Assembly: GCA_031411495.1 (NCBI GenBank)
Contig: JANOBD010000148.1
Coordinates: 124,001-188,000, forward strand
DNA from: JANOBD01 sp031411495
GTDB taxonomy: Bacteria > Planctomycetota > Phycisphaerae > Tepidisphaerales > Tepidisphaeraceae
Direction of reading: 5' to 3'
Length of the DNA stretch: 64,000 nucleotides
Shown here: positions 1 to 7,704 of the stretch, piece by piece
How positions within the stretch are numbered: the stretch's first letter is position 1
Layout: each line of letters opens with the position of its first letter
The notes under the pieces: generated by a model
What the model saw: only the letters and a program-made list of their open reading frames with translations
Told to the model about the DNA's origin: nothing
Databases searched by the model: none
Made by a program: the position numbers and the translations under genes

Positions 1-116
1 ACTTCGCGGACCGTCGCGAGCCTCCCGGCTTCGACGAGCTTGCGGATCGTCGGCGTGGCGTCGCCGATGAGCGAGCGCGTCAGGCCGACGGCGTTGATGA
101 CCACGGTCTTGTGCAT
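1..116 (-). CDS. Partial phosphodiesterase/alkaline phosphatase-like protein (N-terminus only)
   Basis: The minus strand from position 116 reads MHKTVVINAVGLTRSLIGDA and stays open to the window edge (38 codons). The pattern M-x-K-T-V-V-I-N-x-V-G-L-T resembles the start of type I phosphodiesterase/nucleotide pyrophosphatase proteins of the alkaline phosphatase superfamily, in which a strand leads to the first metal-binding residues. The catalytic region lies outside the window, so the family call rests on the N-terminal strand alone. The gene diverges from comB across the palindromic repeat at 145-265. Confidence 0.45.
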   Translation of the reverse strand, partial: MHKTVVINAVGLTRSLIGDATPTIRKLVEAGRLATVRE

Positions 117-144
117 CGGGTCCCGAGTGTACGAGCGAGCATGG

Positions 145-265
145 AATGACCAAGAACCAATCACCAATAAATGACCAAGGACCAATGACCAAGGACCAAA
201 GACCAATTGCGCGTCTATTGGTTTTTGGTCCCTGGAGTTTTGTTGGTGATTGGACCTTGGTCATT
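145..265. repeat. Long imperfect palindrome with tandem 14-mers
   Basis: The outer arms 145-167 and 243-265 are reverse complements at 21 of 23 positions. The inner arms 193-207 and 217-231 match at 14 of 15, leaving a 9-nt loop. Between the left arms, the 14-mer ATGACCAAGGACCA occurs twice in tandem (171-184 and 185-198). The element is AC/GT-skewed, unlike the surrounding GC-rich coding DNA, and ends 25 bp before the comB start. It looks like a dispersed intergenic repeat; no transposase is attached. Confidence 0.8.
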
Positions 266-290
266 CGATTTCTGCCTTTACGATTCCCGA

Positions 291-1025
291 ATGCACCTCG
301 ACCTCGTCTATCACCCGCGCGAACTTGAGGGCCGAGATCTGTCCGGGACCTGCTGCGTCGTGCTCGATGTCCTGCGCGCCACGACGACGATGGCCAACGC
401 GCTCGCTAACGGCGCGGCCGAGATTCGCGTATTTGCGGAGCTGGAAGAGGCGCGCGAAGCGCACGCGCGCTTCGACGGCCCGAAACTTCTCGCCGGCGAG
501 CGCGGCTGCCTGCCGCCGGAGGGATTTGACCTGGGCAACTCGCCGGGCGCGTTTGGGCGCGACCGCGTGGAAGGGCGGACAATCTTCATGTCGACCACCA
601 ACGGTACGCGGGCGATCCACGCCTGCCGATCTGCCCGGCATACGCTCGTCGGCGCGCTCCTCAACGCGAGCGCCACGGCGCGAATGATCCGCGCGCTCAA
701 TCTCGACGTGATCTTCGTCTGTGCCGGCGTCGACGGCGCGCCCGGCGGCGAAGATGTCGACGGCGCGGCCACGATCGCCGAGATGGTGCTCCGGCTCGAA
801 CCCGCTACTTCGTTCTCTGAGAACCTGCAGCGCGAGGTCGCCGTCGCAAGTTGGCTCCTTCCGTCGATCGACCGAAACACCCGCCTGCTCGGCGCGCCCG
901 GCGGCGCGAATCTTCGCCGCGTCGGGCTCGTGGCCGACATCGACTTCGCGTCGCAGCTCGATCTGGTTGGTACAGCCTGCGAGGTTCGATTCGGAACCGA
1001 TTCGGCGGCCGTTTTCCGCGGTTGA
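291..1025 (+). CDS. comB: 2-phosphosulfolactate phosphatase family protein (ComB)
   Basis: This 244-residue protein resembles ComB, the Mg-dependent phosphatase that converts 2-phosphosulfolactate to sulfolactate in the archaeal coenzyme M pathway. Visible family features are the N-terminal VVLDVLRATTTMANALANGA segment, the glycine-rich LLAGERGCLPPEGFDLGNSP stretch, the STTNGTRA motif (about residues 103-110) and FVCAGVDGAPGGEDVDGA (about 143-160). The open frame extends back to 207, but those 28 codons lie in the palindromic repeat, and the family-like start MHLDLVYHPRE is at 291. Other coenzyme M genes are absent here, so the bacterial substrate is uncertain. The gene stands alone between the repeat and lemA. 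Confidence 0.88.
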   Translation: MHLDLVYHPRELEGRDLSGTCCVVLDVLRATTTMANALANGAAEIRVFAELEEAREAHARFDGPKLLAGERGCLPPEGFDLGNSPGAFGRDRVEGRTIFMSTTNGTRAIHACRSARHTLVGALLNASATARMIRALNLDVIFVCAGVDGAPGGEDVDGAATIAEMVLRLEPATSFSENLQREVAVASWLLPSIDRNTRLLGAPGGANLRRVGLVADIDFASQLDLVGTACEVRFGTDSAAVFRG

Positions 1026-1118
1026 GGCCACCAATCCCTGCGTGTTGAAAATCGACAACGCTTCATAAATTCGCAATTCGTCGCGATCCGTTACAAACTG
1101 CAGGTTGGAGAGCTGTCT

Positions 1119-1694
1119 ATGAATAACACGATCTATCTGCTTCTCGCTGTCGCGGTCGTCGCGGTGATTTTCTTTCTTTGGGCGATCGGCGCGTACAACG
1201 GCCTGGTCGCGCTCGGGCAGGGCGTGAAAACCGCCAAGGCACAGATCGATGTGCTGCTCAAGCGGCGCTACGATCTGATCCCGAACCTGGTCGAAACCGT
1301 GAAGGGTTACGCCGCCCACGAAAAGGGCACGCTGGAGGCGGTCATCAACGCCCGCAACGCGGCCGTGTCGGCTTCCGCCACCGGCGATCCGGCCAAGATG
1401 AGCGCTGCCGAGGGCCAGCTTACCGGCGCGGTCCGGCAACTCTTCGCGGTGGCCGAGGCGTATCCGGATCTGAAGGCGAACCAGAACTTCCTCCAGCTGC
1501 AGGGCGAACTCGTGAACACCGAGAACCAGATCGCGGGCGCCGGCGGCGGATTCAACAACACCGTCCGCGAATACAACACGAAGCTGATGAGTTTCCCCGC
1601 CAACCTGATCGCCGGCATCTTCGGCTTCCGCCCCGAGCCGTACTTCGAGATCGTCAACCCCACCGAGCGCGAAGCGCCGAAGGTGAAGTTCTGA
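1119..1694 (+). CDS. lemA: LemA family protein
   Basis: This is a 191-residue LemA-family membrane protein. It begins with one membrane helix (residues about 4-24) followed by the hallmark YNGLVALGQGVKTAKAQIDV, then LLKRRYDLIPNLVETVKGYA. A long helical region follows, with LKANQNFLQLQGELVNTENQI near residues 120-140. The C-terminal FPANLIAGIFGFRPEPYFE is typical of the family. Length matches the usual 185-200 residues. LemA proteins are helical bundles anchored in the inner membrane; their molecular role is poorly defined. The usual partner genes (TPM-domain or HtpX) are not next to it. Confidence 0.95.
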   Translation: MNNTIYLLLAVAVVAVIFFLWAIGAYNGLVALGQGVKTAKAQIDVLLKRRYDLIPNLVETVKGYAAHEKGTLEAVINARNAAVSASATGDPAKMSAAEGQLTGAVRQLFAVAEAYPDLKANQNFLQLQGELVNTENQIAGAGGGFNNTVREYNTKLMSFPANLIAGIFGFRPEPYFEIVNPTEREAPKVKF

Positions 1695-1864
1695 GGTTGC
1701 GGACCTGCCGATCTTGAAGAATCTCCCCCGTCTCCGCCGATCCATACTTCAGGTGCTGGAAACCGGCACCGAAGCACGGTAGATTTCCCGCACATGCGAA
1801 ATCTGCGCGGTCGGCGTCTGCCGAGGTTCGCGAGTTTTTGCCGCGGCAGGGATGCAGCGAAATG

Positions 1865-1898
1865 ATTCGCGAAGCGCGAGCTTATTCGCGAAGCGCGA
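1865..1898. repeat. Direct repeat, 15 bp x 2
   Basis: ATTCGCGAAGCGCGA occurs at 1865-1879 and again at 1884-1898, a 19-bp period. Each copy contains the dyad TTCGCGAA. The pair lies 24 bp upstream of the amidase start at 1922, so it could be a promoter-proximal regulator site or a simple duplication. Confidence 0.7.
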
Positions 1899-1921
1899 TT
1901 TGGATCTTTGAGGTCGCAGGG

Positions 1922-2707
1922 ATGGCGAAGCAGCTTTCTTCGTTTTTGACTCGATCATTGGCTTTTCTCGCCGTCGGCTGTGCCGCGATGACGGTCGGCT
2001 GCGCCGCGCCGCAATCGAAGGCCGCCGCCGAGCCGCCGCAGACGTTTCGCGCGCCTTCCGAGATCCGTCCGGAGCTGAGCGTCAAACCGATCCCGACCGA
2101 TCCAGCGCCCGCGCCGCCCTCGCAGGTGGCGGTCGCCAAAGCCAGGGGCGAGTCGGCATGGGTTCCGTTCGCGCAGCCGCGCGCCTGGCGGTATATCGTC
2201 ATCCACCACAGCGCAACGCCGGACGGCAACGCGGCCAAGTTTGATCGTGAACACAAGGCCAAGGGGTGGGATGAGCTCGGGTATCACTTCGTGATCGATA
2301 ACGGAAACGGCGGGCCGGACGGACGGGTCGAAGTCGGCCCGCGCTGGCCGAAACAGAAGTGGGGCGCTCACGCCAAGACGCCCGACAATCGCTACAACGA
2401 GCAGGGCATCGGCATCTGCTTCGTCGGGAATTTCCAAAACAGCCGGCCGACCACGAAACAGCTCCAGAGCGCTGCGCATCTGGTCGCGTGGCTGATGCAG
2501 CGATACGACATCCCGGCGAGCAACGTCATCGGCCACGACGACACCAAGTCCACGCTCTGCCCGGGCAAGAACATGAGCCTGGCACAGGTTCGCTTCATGG
2601 CGAACCAGGTGCTCGCCGGCGTTTCGCTCGATGTGGATGACACGTCGCCCGTGAATGCGCGGATCGCGGCGAGCAAGGCCGATCGGGAACTCCTGAAGAA
2701 TCAATAG
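1922..2707 (+). CDS. N-acetylmuramoyl-L-alanine amidase, lipoprotein (Amidase_2/PGRP fold)
   Basis: A 261-residue peptidoglycan amidase that would cleave the muramoyl-L-alanine bond outside the cytoplasmic membrane. The N-terminus has a hydrophobic signal with a lipobox (AVGC, Cys20, or TVGC, Cys27) and a Pro/Ala-rich linker to about residue 80. The catalytic domain starts at YIVIHHSATP. The expected zinc ligands are His95, His205 (NVIGHDD) and Cys213 (LCPG), the H/H/C set of T7 lysozyme-like amidases, and Tyr121 sits in the catalytic position. The frame is open from 1838, but the start at 1922 is chosen because the signal peptide follows it and GCAGGG lies just upstream. Confidence 0.9.
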   Translation: MAKQLSSFLTRSLAFLAVGCAAMTVGCAAPQSKAAAEPPQTFRAPSEIRPELSVKPIPTDPAPAPPSQVAVAKARGESAWVPFAQPRAWRYIVIHHSATPDGNAAKFDREHKAKGWDELGYHFVIDNGNGGPDGRVEVGPRWPKQKWGAHAKTPDNRYNEQGIGICFVGNFQNSRPTTKQLQSAAHLVAWLMQRYDIPASNVIGHDDTKSTLCPGKNMSLAQVRFMANQVLAGVSLDVDDTSPVNARIAASKADRELLKNQ

Positions 2708-2934
2708 GCGATTCAAACCCAAGTAGCGCCTAGACCCTTTGTCATGCAGATGAGCTTCAGCGACGAAGCATCTACTATCGACTGGCGCGCGAGCGAGACG
2801 GGCACTTGACTGCCGCTCGGTAGACCCTTCGTCGGCCAGCCTCCTCTGGGTGGCAGACATTCGCGGTCGCGAGACCCAAAGACTATCCGGCTGAACGTTC
2901 GACATCTCCGCCCGCGCCGCGGAGAATGCCGGCG

Positions 2935-3684
2935 ATGCCGTTCAAACAGTCGTTCGCGCGGTGGTGTTTTGCCAAGACGTCGATCCGGGACCTTTGCGCC
3001 ATCGCGAAGCGCATCGGGTTTGACGGAATCGATCTCGTCGAGCCGGGCGACTGGACCCTCCTGCGCGAACACGGGCTCATCTGCTCGCTGGCGCCCTCTC
3101 ATCCCATCAACAGCGGCCTGAACGACCCCGCGAACCATCCCGAGTGCGAAAGGCTGATCCGCGAAGCGATCGATCGCAGCGCCGAGTCCGGTTGTCCGAA
3201 CGTCGTCTGCTTCAGCGGCAATCGCGGCGTCATCGGCGATGACGAGGGTGCGGAGAATTGCGCAATGGCGCTCGCGCGGCTCGCGCCACACGCGGAGTCG
3301 AAGGGCGTGACACTTTGCCTCGAGCTGCTCAACAGCAAGGACCATAAGAGTTACATGTGCGACCGGACGCAGTGGGGCGTGGAGGTGTGCCGGCGGGTCG
3401 GGTCGCCGCACGTGAAGCTCCTGTACGACGTCTACCACATGCAGCGGATGGAAGGCGACCTGGTTTCGACGATCCGCTCGTCAATCGAGAACATTGGCCA
3501 TATCCACACCGCCGGCGTTCCAGGCCGGCACGAACTCGACCCGGAGCAGGAGATTCACTACCCGGCGGTATTCGTAGCGCTTCGCCGGGCGGGCTACGCC
3601 GGTTGGATCGGCCACGAGTTTCTCCCCCGGGGGGATGCAGAAACGGGCCTGCGTCAGGCGTTCGCGCTTGCCGCCATCGCGTGA
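2935..3684 (+). CDS. Hydroxypyruvate isomerase-like TIM-barrel protein
   Basis: A 249-residue AP-endonuclease family 2 TIM barrel resembling hydroxypyruvate isomerase (Hyi), which interconverts hydroxypyruvate and tartronate semialdehyde. Diagnostic stretches are the N-terminal KQSFARWCF, LCLELLNSKDHK (metal-ligand Glu), VKLLYDVYHMQRMEGD (Asp and His), GHIHTAGVPGRHELD, and a C-terminal GWIGHEFLPRGD with the second Glu. Length matches the family (about 250-260). An ATG at 2926 is in frame, but GGAG at 2921-2924 fits the 2935 start better. No glyoxylate-pathway genes lie nearby, so the true sugar substrate is open. Confidence 0.82.
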   Translation: MPFKQSFARWCFAKTSIRDLCAIAKRIGFDGIDLVEPGDWTLLREHGLICSLAPSHPINSGLNDPANHPECERLIREAIDRSAESGCPNVVCFSGNRGVIGDDEGAENCAMALARLAPHAESKGVTLCLELLNSKDHKSYMCDRTQWGVEVCRRVGSPHVKLLYDVYHMQRMEGDLVSTIRSSIENIGHIHTAGVPGRHELDPEQEIHYPAVFVALRRAGYAGWIGHEFLPRGDAETGLRQAFALAAIA

Positions 3685-3848
3685 AACGCATGACAGCGGA
3701 TGAAAAGCGCGTTCGATGACGCTCAAAGATGCCAATCCCGACCGCCAGCACGCGGGGAGACGAAAATGCGTCAGAAAGTTCAGAGGGAAATCGTTGCAGA
3801 CGGCAGAAATTCTGTTCTAGTACACGCGAACTCGGTCTCGGAGCCGAC

Positions 3849-4196
3849 ATGTCCAGCACGACGATCCAAATCAAGCGATGCATCAAGTGTGGCGCCGACG
3901 TCACCGGCCATCAGCGCATGAAGAATGGCAAGGGTGAGTATTGGTGCATGGACTGTGGCGCCAAGGAAGAGGCCGCCAAGGCCGCCAACCTGGTCAACCC
4001 GTGCCCGGTGTGCAATGCGCCGGTGCACGCGGCGAATCTCGTCCGCAAGGACGGCCGCTACGTGTGTGAGCAGTGCGCCGCCAGCGGAAAGACCACAGGC
4101 TCGATGAGCCCGGGAAAGAAGAAATCGATCGTCGCGGGAGGGTTGCTCGTCGTCGGCGGCGCGGTGTACCTGCTGGTGAATTACGTCCTCCTCTAG
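3849..4196 (+). CDS. Small zinc-ribbon protein with C-terminal membrane helix
   Basis: A 115-residue protein of unknown function. It has three CxxC knuckle pairs: CIKCGADV, then WCMDCG, then CPVC followed by VCEQCAASG, consistent with two zinc-ribbon folds. One hydrophobic helix (GGLLVVGGAVYLLVNYVLL) ends the protein, suggesting a tail-anchored cytosolic zinc ribbon. The frame extends upstream to 3729, but the segment before MSSTTIQIKR is not protein-like, so the start is set at 3849. It is unlinked to the pst genes downstream. Confidence 0.7.
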   Translation: MSSTTIQIKRCIKCGADVTGHQRMKNGKGEYWCMDCGAKEEAAKAANLVNPCPVCNAPVHAANLVRKDGRYVCEQCAASGKTTGSMSPGKKKSIVAGGLLVVGGAVYLLVNYVLL

Positions 4197-4508
4197 ATCA
4201 TTTCCTTTGCCGAGGAACCGGGCGAACGGCGCGGGTGGATAACCTGTCGCGCAGCGCGGCCCTTCGATCCCCAGGCCTTTGCGCGTAAACCCCATGCATT
4301 CAGTGATTTCCGCACAATTGCTGCCGCGTTAGCGCGTCGTTAATGGAACGCTAACAAAGATCGCGACCTTACAGGCCATCGAGACCGCCGCCGTTTGAGC
4401 GGGCGCCTCGTTGTCGCACGAGACCGTGCTCCTGCCGCTCGAAACCGCGTGGCAGGAGTGATTCGTGCCGAAGCCGGACCCAACCGCTCCCTGTGAGCAG
4501 AGGAATGC
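4197..4508. other. Intergenic region upstream of pst operon
   Basis: 312 bp without a credible gene. It should hold the pstSCAB promoter. The only structure seen is the phased CGTTA-type repeat set near 4326-4355; no canonical -35/-10 pair stands out. Confidence 0.6.
4326..4355 (+). promoter_or_regulatory. Candidate PhoB-like repeat box upstream of pstS
   Basis: GCGTTAG, TCGTTAA and ACGCTAA follow one another as 7-mers separated by 4 bp, an 11-bp period. PHO boxes have this geometry (7-bp direct repeats, 4-bp spacing), although the sequence departs from the enterobacterial CTGTCAT. GTTAGCG (4328-4334) and CGCTAAC (4349-4355) also form a 7-bp inverted repeat. It lies about 155 bp before pstS. 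Confidence 0.35.
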
Positions 4509-5555
4509 ATGCTGAGCCTTCTCAAGACCGCCGCCGTCGGCGTCATCGCTTTCACCGCCACGCTTGCCAGCGCCGAGGTACGACTCCAGGGGAGCGGCGC
4601 GACCTTTCCGAACCCAATCTATCAACGCTGGGTCACCGAGTATCAGAAGCTCCATCCGGATGTGAAGATCGACTACCAATCGATCGGCTCCGGCGGCGGC
4701 ATCAAGGGGATCACGGAGAAGACGGTCGACTTCGCCGGCTCGGATGCGCCGATGAGCAAGAGCGAAATGGAAAAGACCGGCGCTCCGGTCATCCACATCC
4801 CGACTGTCGCGGGTGCGGTGGTGCTGGCGTACAACCTGCCGGGCATCCGCGGCGATCTGAATCTTTCCGGGCCGGTCGTCGCCGAGATCTTCATGGGCAA
4901 GATCACCAAGTGGAACGACCCGAAGATTGCGTCGCTCAACAGCGGCGTGCAGCTTCCGGATCAGCCGATCGTCCCGGTTTACCGGACCGACGGCAGCGGG
5001 ACCTCGTACGTCTTCACCAACTACCTCGCCACGCAAAGCGAAGAGTTCAAGACCACCGTGGGCATGGGCAAGCAGGTGAAGTGGCCGATCGGGCAGGGCG
5101 GCAAGGGGAGTGAAGGAGTTGCCGCAGGCGTACAGCAGTCGGTCGGTTCGATCGGCTACATCGAGATGAACTACGCCGAGGCGAACCACATCAAGTTCGC
5201 GCTGATGCAGAACAAGTCGGGCGCGTTCGTAAAGGCTTCGCCGGCGTCGGTGTCGGCGGCGGGCGCGGGCGCGGTTTCCCAGATGGGCGATTCACTCGCC
5301 GTCAATATCTGGGATCAGCCGGGCGCGGACGCATATCCGATCGCGGCGTTCACCTACATCATCGTCTATAAGAACCTCGACAACATCAAGGAACCCGAGA
5401 AAGCCAAGGCGCTCGTGGAGTTCCTCCGGTGGGCGGTGACCGACGGCGAAAAGCTTGCCACGGAGATGACCTATGCCCCGCTGGCCGAATCCGTCGGGGC
5501 CAAGGCCGTCGCCGCTGTTGACGGACTGACGCATAACGGCTCGGCGGTGAAGTGA
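4509..5555 (+). CDS. pstS: Phosphate ABC transporter substrate-binding protein PstS
   Basis: A 348-residue periplasmic phosphate-binding protein with a Sec signal peptide ending at about Ala22 (LASA-E). Ligand-loop motifs are present: GSGATFPNPIYQRW, SIGSGGGIKGI with DFAGSDAP, and YRTDGSGTSYVFTNYL. The C-terminal WAVTDGEKLATEMTYAPL is typical of PstS. An AGAGGA ribosome-binding site lies just before the ATG. It is first of four co-directional genes encoding a complete high-affinity phosphate importer and probably carries the phosphate-responsive promoter. Confidence 0.97.
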   Translation: MLSLLKTAAVGVIAFTATLASAEVRLQGSGATFPNPIYQRWVTEYQKLHPDVKIDYQSIGSGGGIKGITEKTVDFAGSDAPMSKSEMEKTGAPVIHIPTVAGAVVLAYNLPGIRGDLNLSGPVVAEIFMGKITKWNDPKIASLNSGVQLPDQPIVPVYRTDGSGTSYVFTNYLATQSEEFKTTVGMGKQVKWPIGQGGKGSEGVAAGVQQSVGSIGYIEMNYAEANHIKFALMQNKSGAFVKASPASVSAAGAGAVSQMGDSLAVNIWDQPGADAYPIAAFTYIIVYKNLDNIKEPEKAKALVEFLRWAVTDGEKLATEMTYAPLAESVGAKAVAAVDGLTHNGSAVK

Positions 5556-5685
5556 TCGATACGATCGTCAGAATGCATGAACTGCATCGCAGGACGCCCG
5601 CGGCAACGCGCGCGTCCTGTCTGCGTCATGTTGAAGATCGCGTCCGAAGCGGCTAGGAAATGAGCATCAGGCCCGAGGTGGAAGA

Positions 5686-6771
5686 ATGACCGCGATTTCG
5701 TCGTCACAGACTGAAAGGCCCGCGCCGGCGCCGCTCGATCGCGTCGGACGCGTGCGTCTGAACAACGCCGACTTCTGGCTCGTGCTCGCGTGCCGGCTCA
5801 GCGTCTTCATCGTGCTCGGCATGCTCGCGGCGTTGCTGATCGTGCTGACCAAGTCGGCCTGGCCGGCGATGCGCGAGTTCGGTCCGGCATTCCTGGTTCG
5901 AAGCGATTGGCGGCCCAACGAACTCGAGCAACCAAAGCACGATGCCGCGGGCAAGATCCTTTTCGTCGATGGCGAGATGGTGATGGAAACGCTCGCGCCG
6001 ACGTTCGGCGCGCTGCCTGTCATCTACGGGACCGCGATCAGCTCGGCGATCGCCCTTGCCGTCGCCGTGCCGATCGGACTGGGAAGCGCGCTCTTCCTCG
6101 TTCGCCTCGCGCCGAAGTTTCTCATCGCGCCCGTTTCGTTCCTGATCGAGTTCCTCGCGGCCATCCCGAGCATCGCGTTCGGCCTGTGGGGGCTGTTCGT
6201 GATGGCGCCGTTCCTGCAGTCGACAGTGGAGCCGGCGATCAAAAAATCGTTCGGGATGATTCCGGGGTTGCGCTGGCTCTTTTTCGACGGCAACCGCGAG
6301 TTGCCGCTTGTCGGCCGCGACATGCTCTGCGGCGGATTGATCCTGGGGGTCATGATCCTGCCGATCATCACCGCGGTGAGTCGCGACGTGCTCCGGGCTG
6401 TGCCGCGCACGCAGATCGAAGGCACGCTGGCGCTGGGGGCGACGTGGTGGCAAAGCTGTCGAGAGATGCTTCGCTACAGCCGCAGCGGGTTGTTCGGCGC
6501 GGTCATGCTCGGGCTTGCTCGGGCGGCCGGCGAAACGATGGCGATCACGATGGTGATCGGCAACAACTTCCAGATCAAAGCGTCGCCGTTCGCGCCGGCA
6601 CAGACGATGTCGAGCCTGCTCGCCAACGAGTTCGCCGAAGCCAGTGGCGAGATGCACCGATCTGCACTGATCGAGGTGGCGCTCGTGCTGCTGCTGATGT
6701 CGCTGCTGTTCAACGTGGTGGCGCGGTACCTGGTCGTGGGCAAGAGCGCCAACACGTCGTCTGCACATTAA
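5686..6771 (+). CDS. pstC: Phosphate ABC transporter permease PstC
   Basis: A 361-residue permease of the PstC type. After a cytoplasmic N-terminus the first membrane helix is at about 24-50, then a periplasmic loop (PAFLVRSDWRPNEL) somewhat longer than in E. coli PstC. The BPD_transp_1 core follows, with IEFLAAIPSIAFGLWGLF and the ATPase-contacting EAA-type loop EGTLALGATWWQS (about residues 245-257). LARAAGETMAITMVIGN is a PstC signature. The 130-bp gap after pstS contains no gene. pstA follows 12 bp downstream. Confidence 0.96.
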   Translation: MTAISSSQTERPAPAPLDRVGRVRLNNADFWLVLACRLSVFIVLGMLAALLIVLTKSAWPAMREFGPAFLVRSDWRPNELEQPKHDAAGKILFVDGEMVMETLAPTFGALPVIYGTAISSAIALAVAVPIGLGSALFLVRLAPKFLIAPVSFLIEFLAAIPSIAFGLWGLFVMAPFLQSTVEPAIKKSFGMIPGLRWLFFDGNRELPLVGRDMLCGGLILGVMILPIITAVSRDVLRAVPRTQIEGTLALGATWWQSCREMLRYSRSGLFGAVMLGLARAAGETMAITMVIGNNFQIKASPFAPAQTMSSLLANEFAEASGEMHRSALIEVALVLLLMSLLFNVVARYLVVGKSANTSSAH

Positions 6772-6783
6772 GGGGACGCGACA

Positions 6784-7683
6784 ATGATCTCGATCGCTTC
6801 AAACTATTACGCCCGACTCGCCAAGGCGCACAGCTTCACGATGCAGATCGTCTGCACTGCGTTCGCGATGATCATCCTCGTCCTGTTGGCGCTCGTCACC
6901 GCGTTCCTCCTTTATCACGGTTTCACATCGATCAATCTCGCGTTTTTCACCCAGACACCCAGCGGCGATATTCAGAACCCTGGCGGGATGCTGCACGGGC
7001 TGATGGGTACGGCGATCCTCATTACCATCGCCAGCACCGTCGGCATTCCGCTGGGGATGCTGACCGGCGTCTACCTCAGCGAATACGCCAGCAACTCCGT
7101 TCTCGCCGGGCCTACCCGCTTTGTTGCGGACGTCCTCGCAGGCGTGCCGAGCATCGTTGTCGGCATTCTCGGATATGAACTGCTGGTGGTTCCGCTGGGC
7201 GATTACAACGGCTGGGCAGGCGCGATCGCACTGGCGTTCATCATGGTGCCGATCGTGGCGCGAACGACGGAGGAAATGCTGCGGCTGGTACCTAAAAGCT
7301 ATCGCGAAGCATCGGTCGCACTCGGCGCCACCAAGGCGGGTACGATCCTGCGCGTGGTGATTCCTTCCGCGACGGGAAGCCTCGTCACCGGGATCATGCT
7401 GGCGATCGCGCGCGTGGCCGGCGAGACCGCTCCGCTCATTTTCACGGCGCTCGGAAGCCGATTCCTTCCCGTCATCCGTGAGCCGTCGCCGTACTTCCAT
7501 CCGACCGACCTGCAACACCCGTTTCCGTCGCTCACCAAGCAGATTTTCGATTACGCCACCGGCCCATACCCCGAGCAGAAGCGGCTCGCCTGGGCGGGGA
7601 TACTTGTCCTGATCTCGCTGATTTTCGTCTTGAACCTGTCGATCCGGTATTTTGCCACCCGCACCCGCCGGACGGCGACCTAG
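6784..7683 (+). CDS. pstA: Phosphate ABC transporter permease PstA
   Basis: A 299-residue second permease subunit. Six hydrophobic segments are visible. GVYLSEYASN and ADVLAGVPSIVVGILGYELLV are PstA signatures. The cytoplasmic coupling loop SYREASVALGATKAGTILRVVIPSATGS sits at about residues 174-201, followed by ARVAGETAPLIFTALGS. AGGGGACG before the ATG serves as the ribosome-binding site. It forms the membrane channel with PstC. Confidence 0.96.
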   Translation: MISIASNYYARLAKAHSFTMQIVCTAFAMIILVLLALVTAFLLYHGFTSINLAFFTQTPSGDIQNPGGMLHGLMGTAILITIASTVGIPLGMLTGVYLSEYASNSVLAGPTRFVADVLAGVPSIVVGILGYELLVVPLGDYNGWAGAIALAFIMVPIVARTTEEMLRLVPKSYREASVALGATKAGTILRVVIPSATGSLVTGIMLAIARVAGETAPLIFTALGSRFLPVIREPSPYFHPTDLQHPFPSLTKQIFDYATGPYPEQKRLAWAGILVLISLIFVLNLSIRYFATRTRRTAT

Positions 7684-7704
7684 GCTCTGTGGAGGCCAAT
7701 GCAC

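Noticed and set aside
145..198. CRISPR-like array from the repeated ACCAAGGACCA units
   Set aside because: Only two tandem 14-mers without unique spacers and no cas genes; it is part of a palindrome.
207..290. N-terminal extension of comB through the palindromic repeat
   Set aside because: The 28 residues have no family similarity, and the frame merely crosses the repeat.
5704..6768. 354-codon minus-strand frame over pstC
   Set aside because: Product is His/Arg-rich with no motif; pstC on the other strand is unambiguous.
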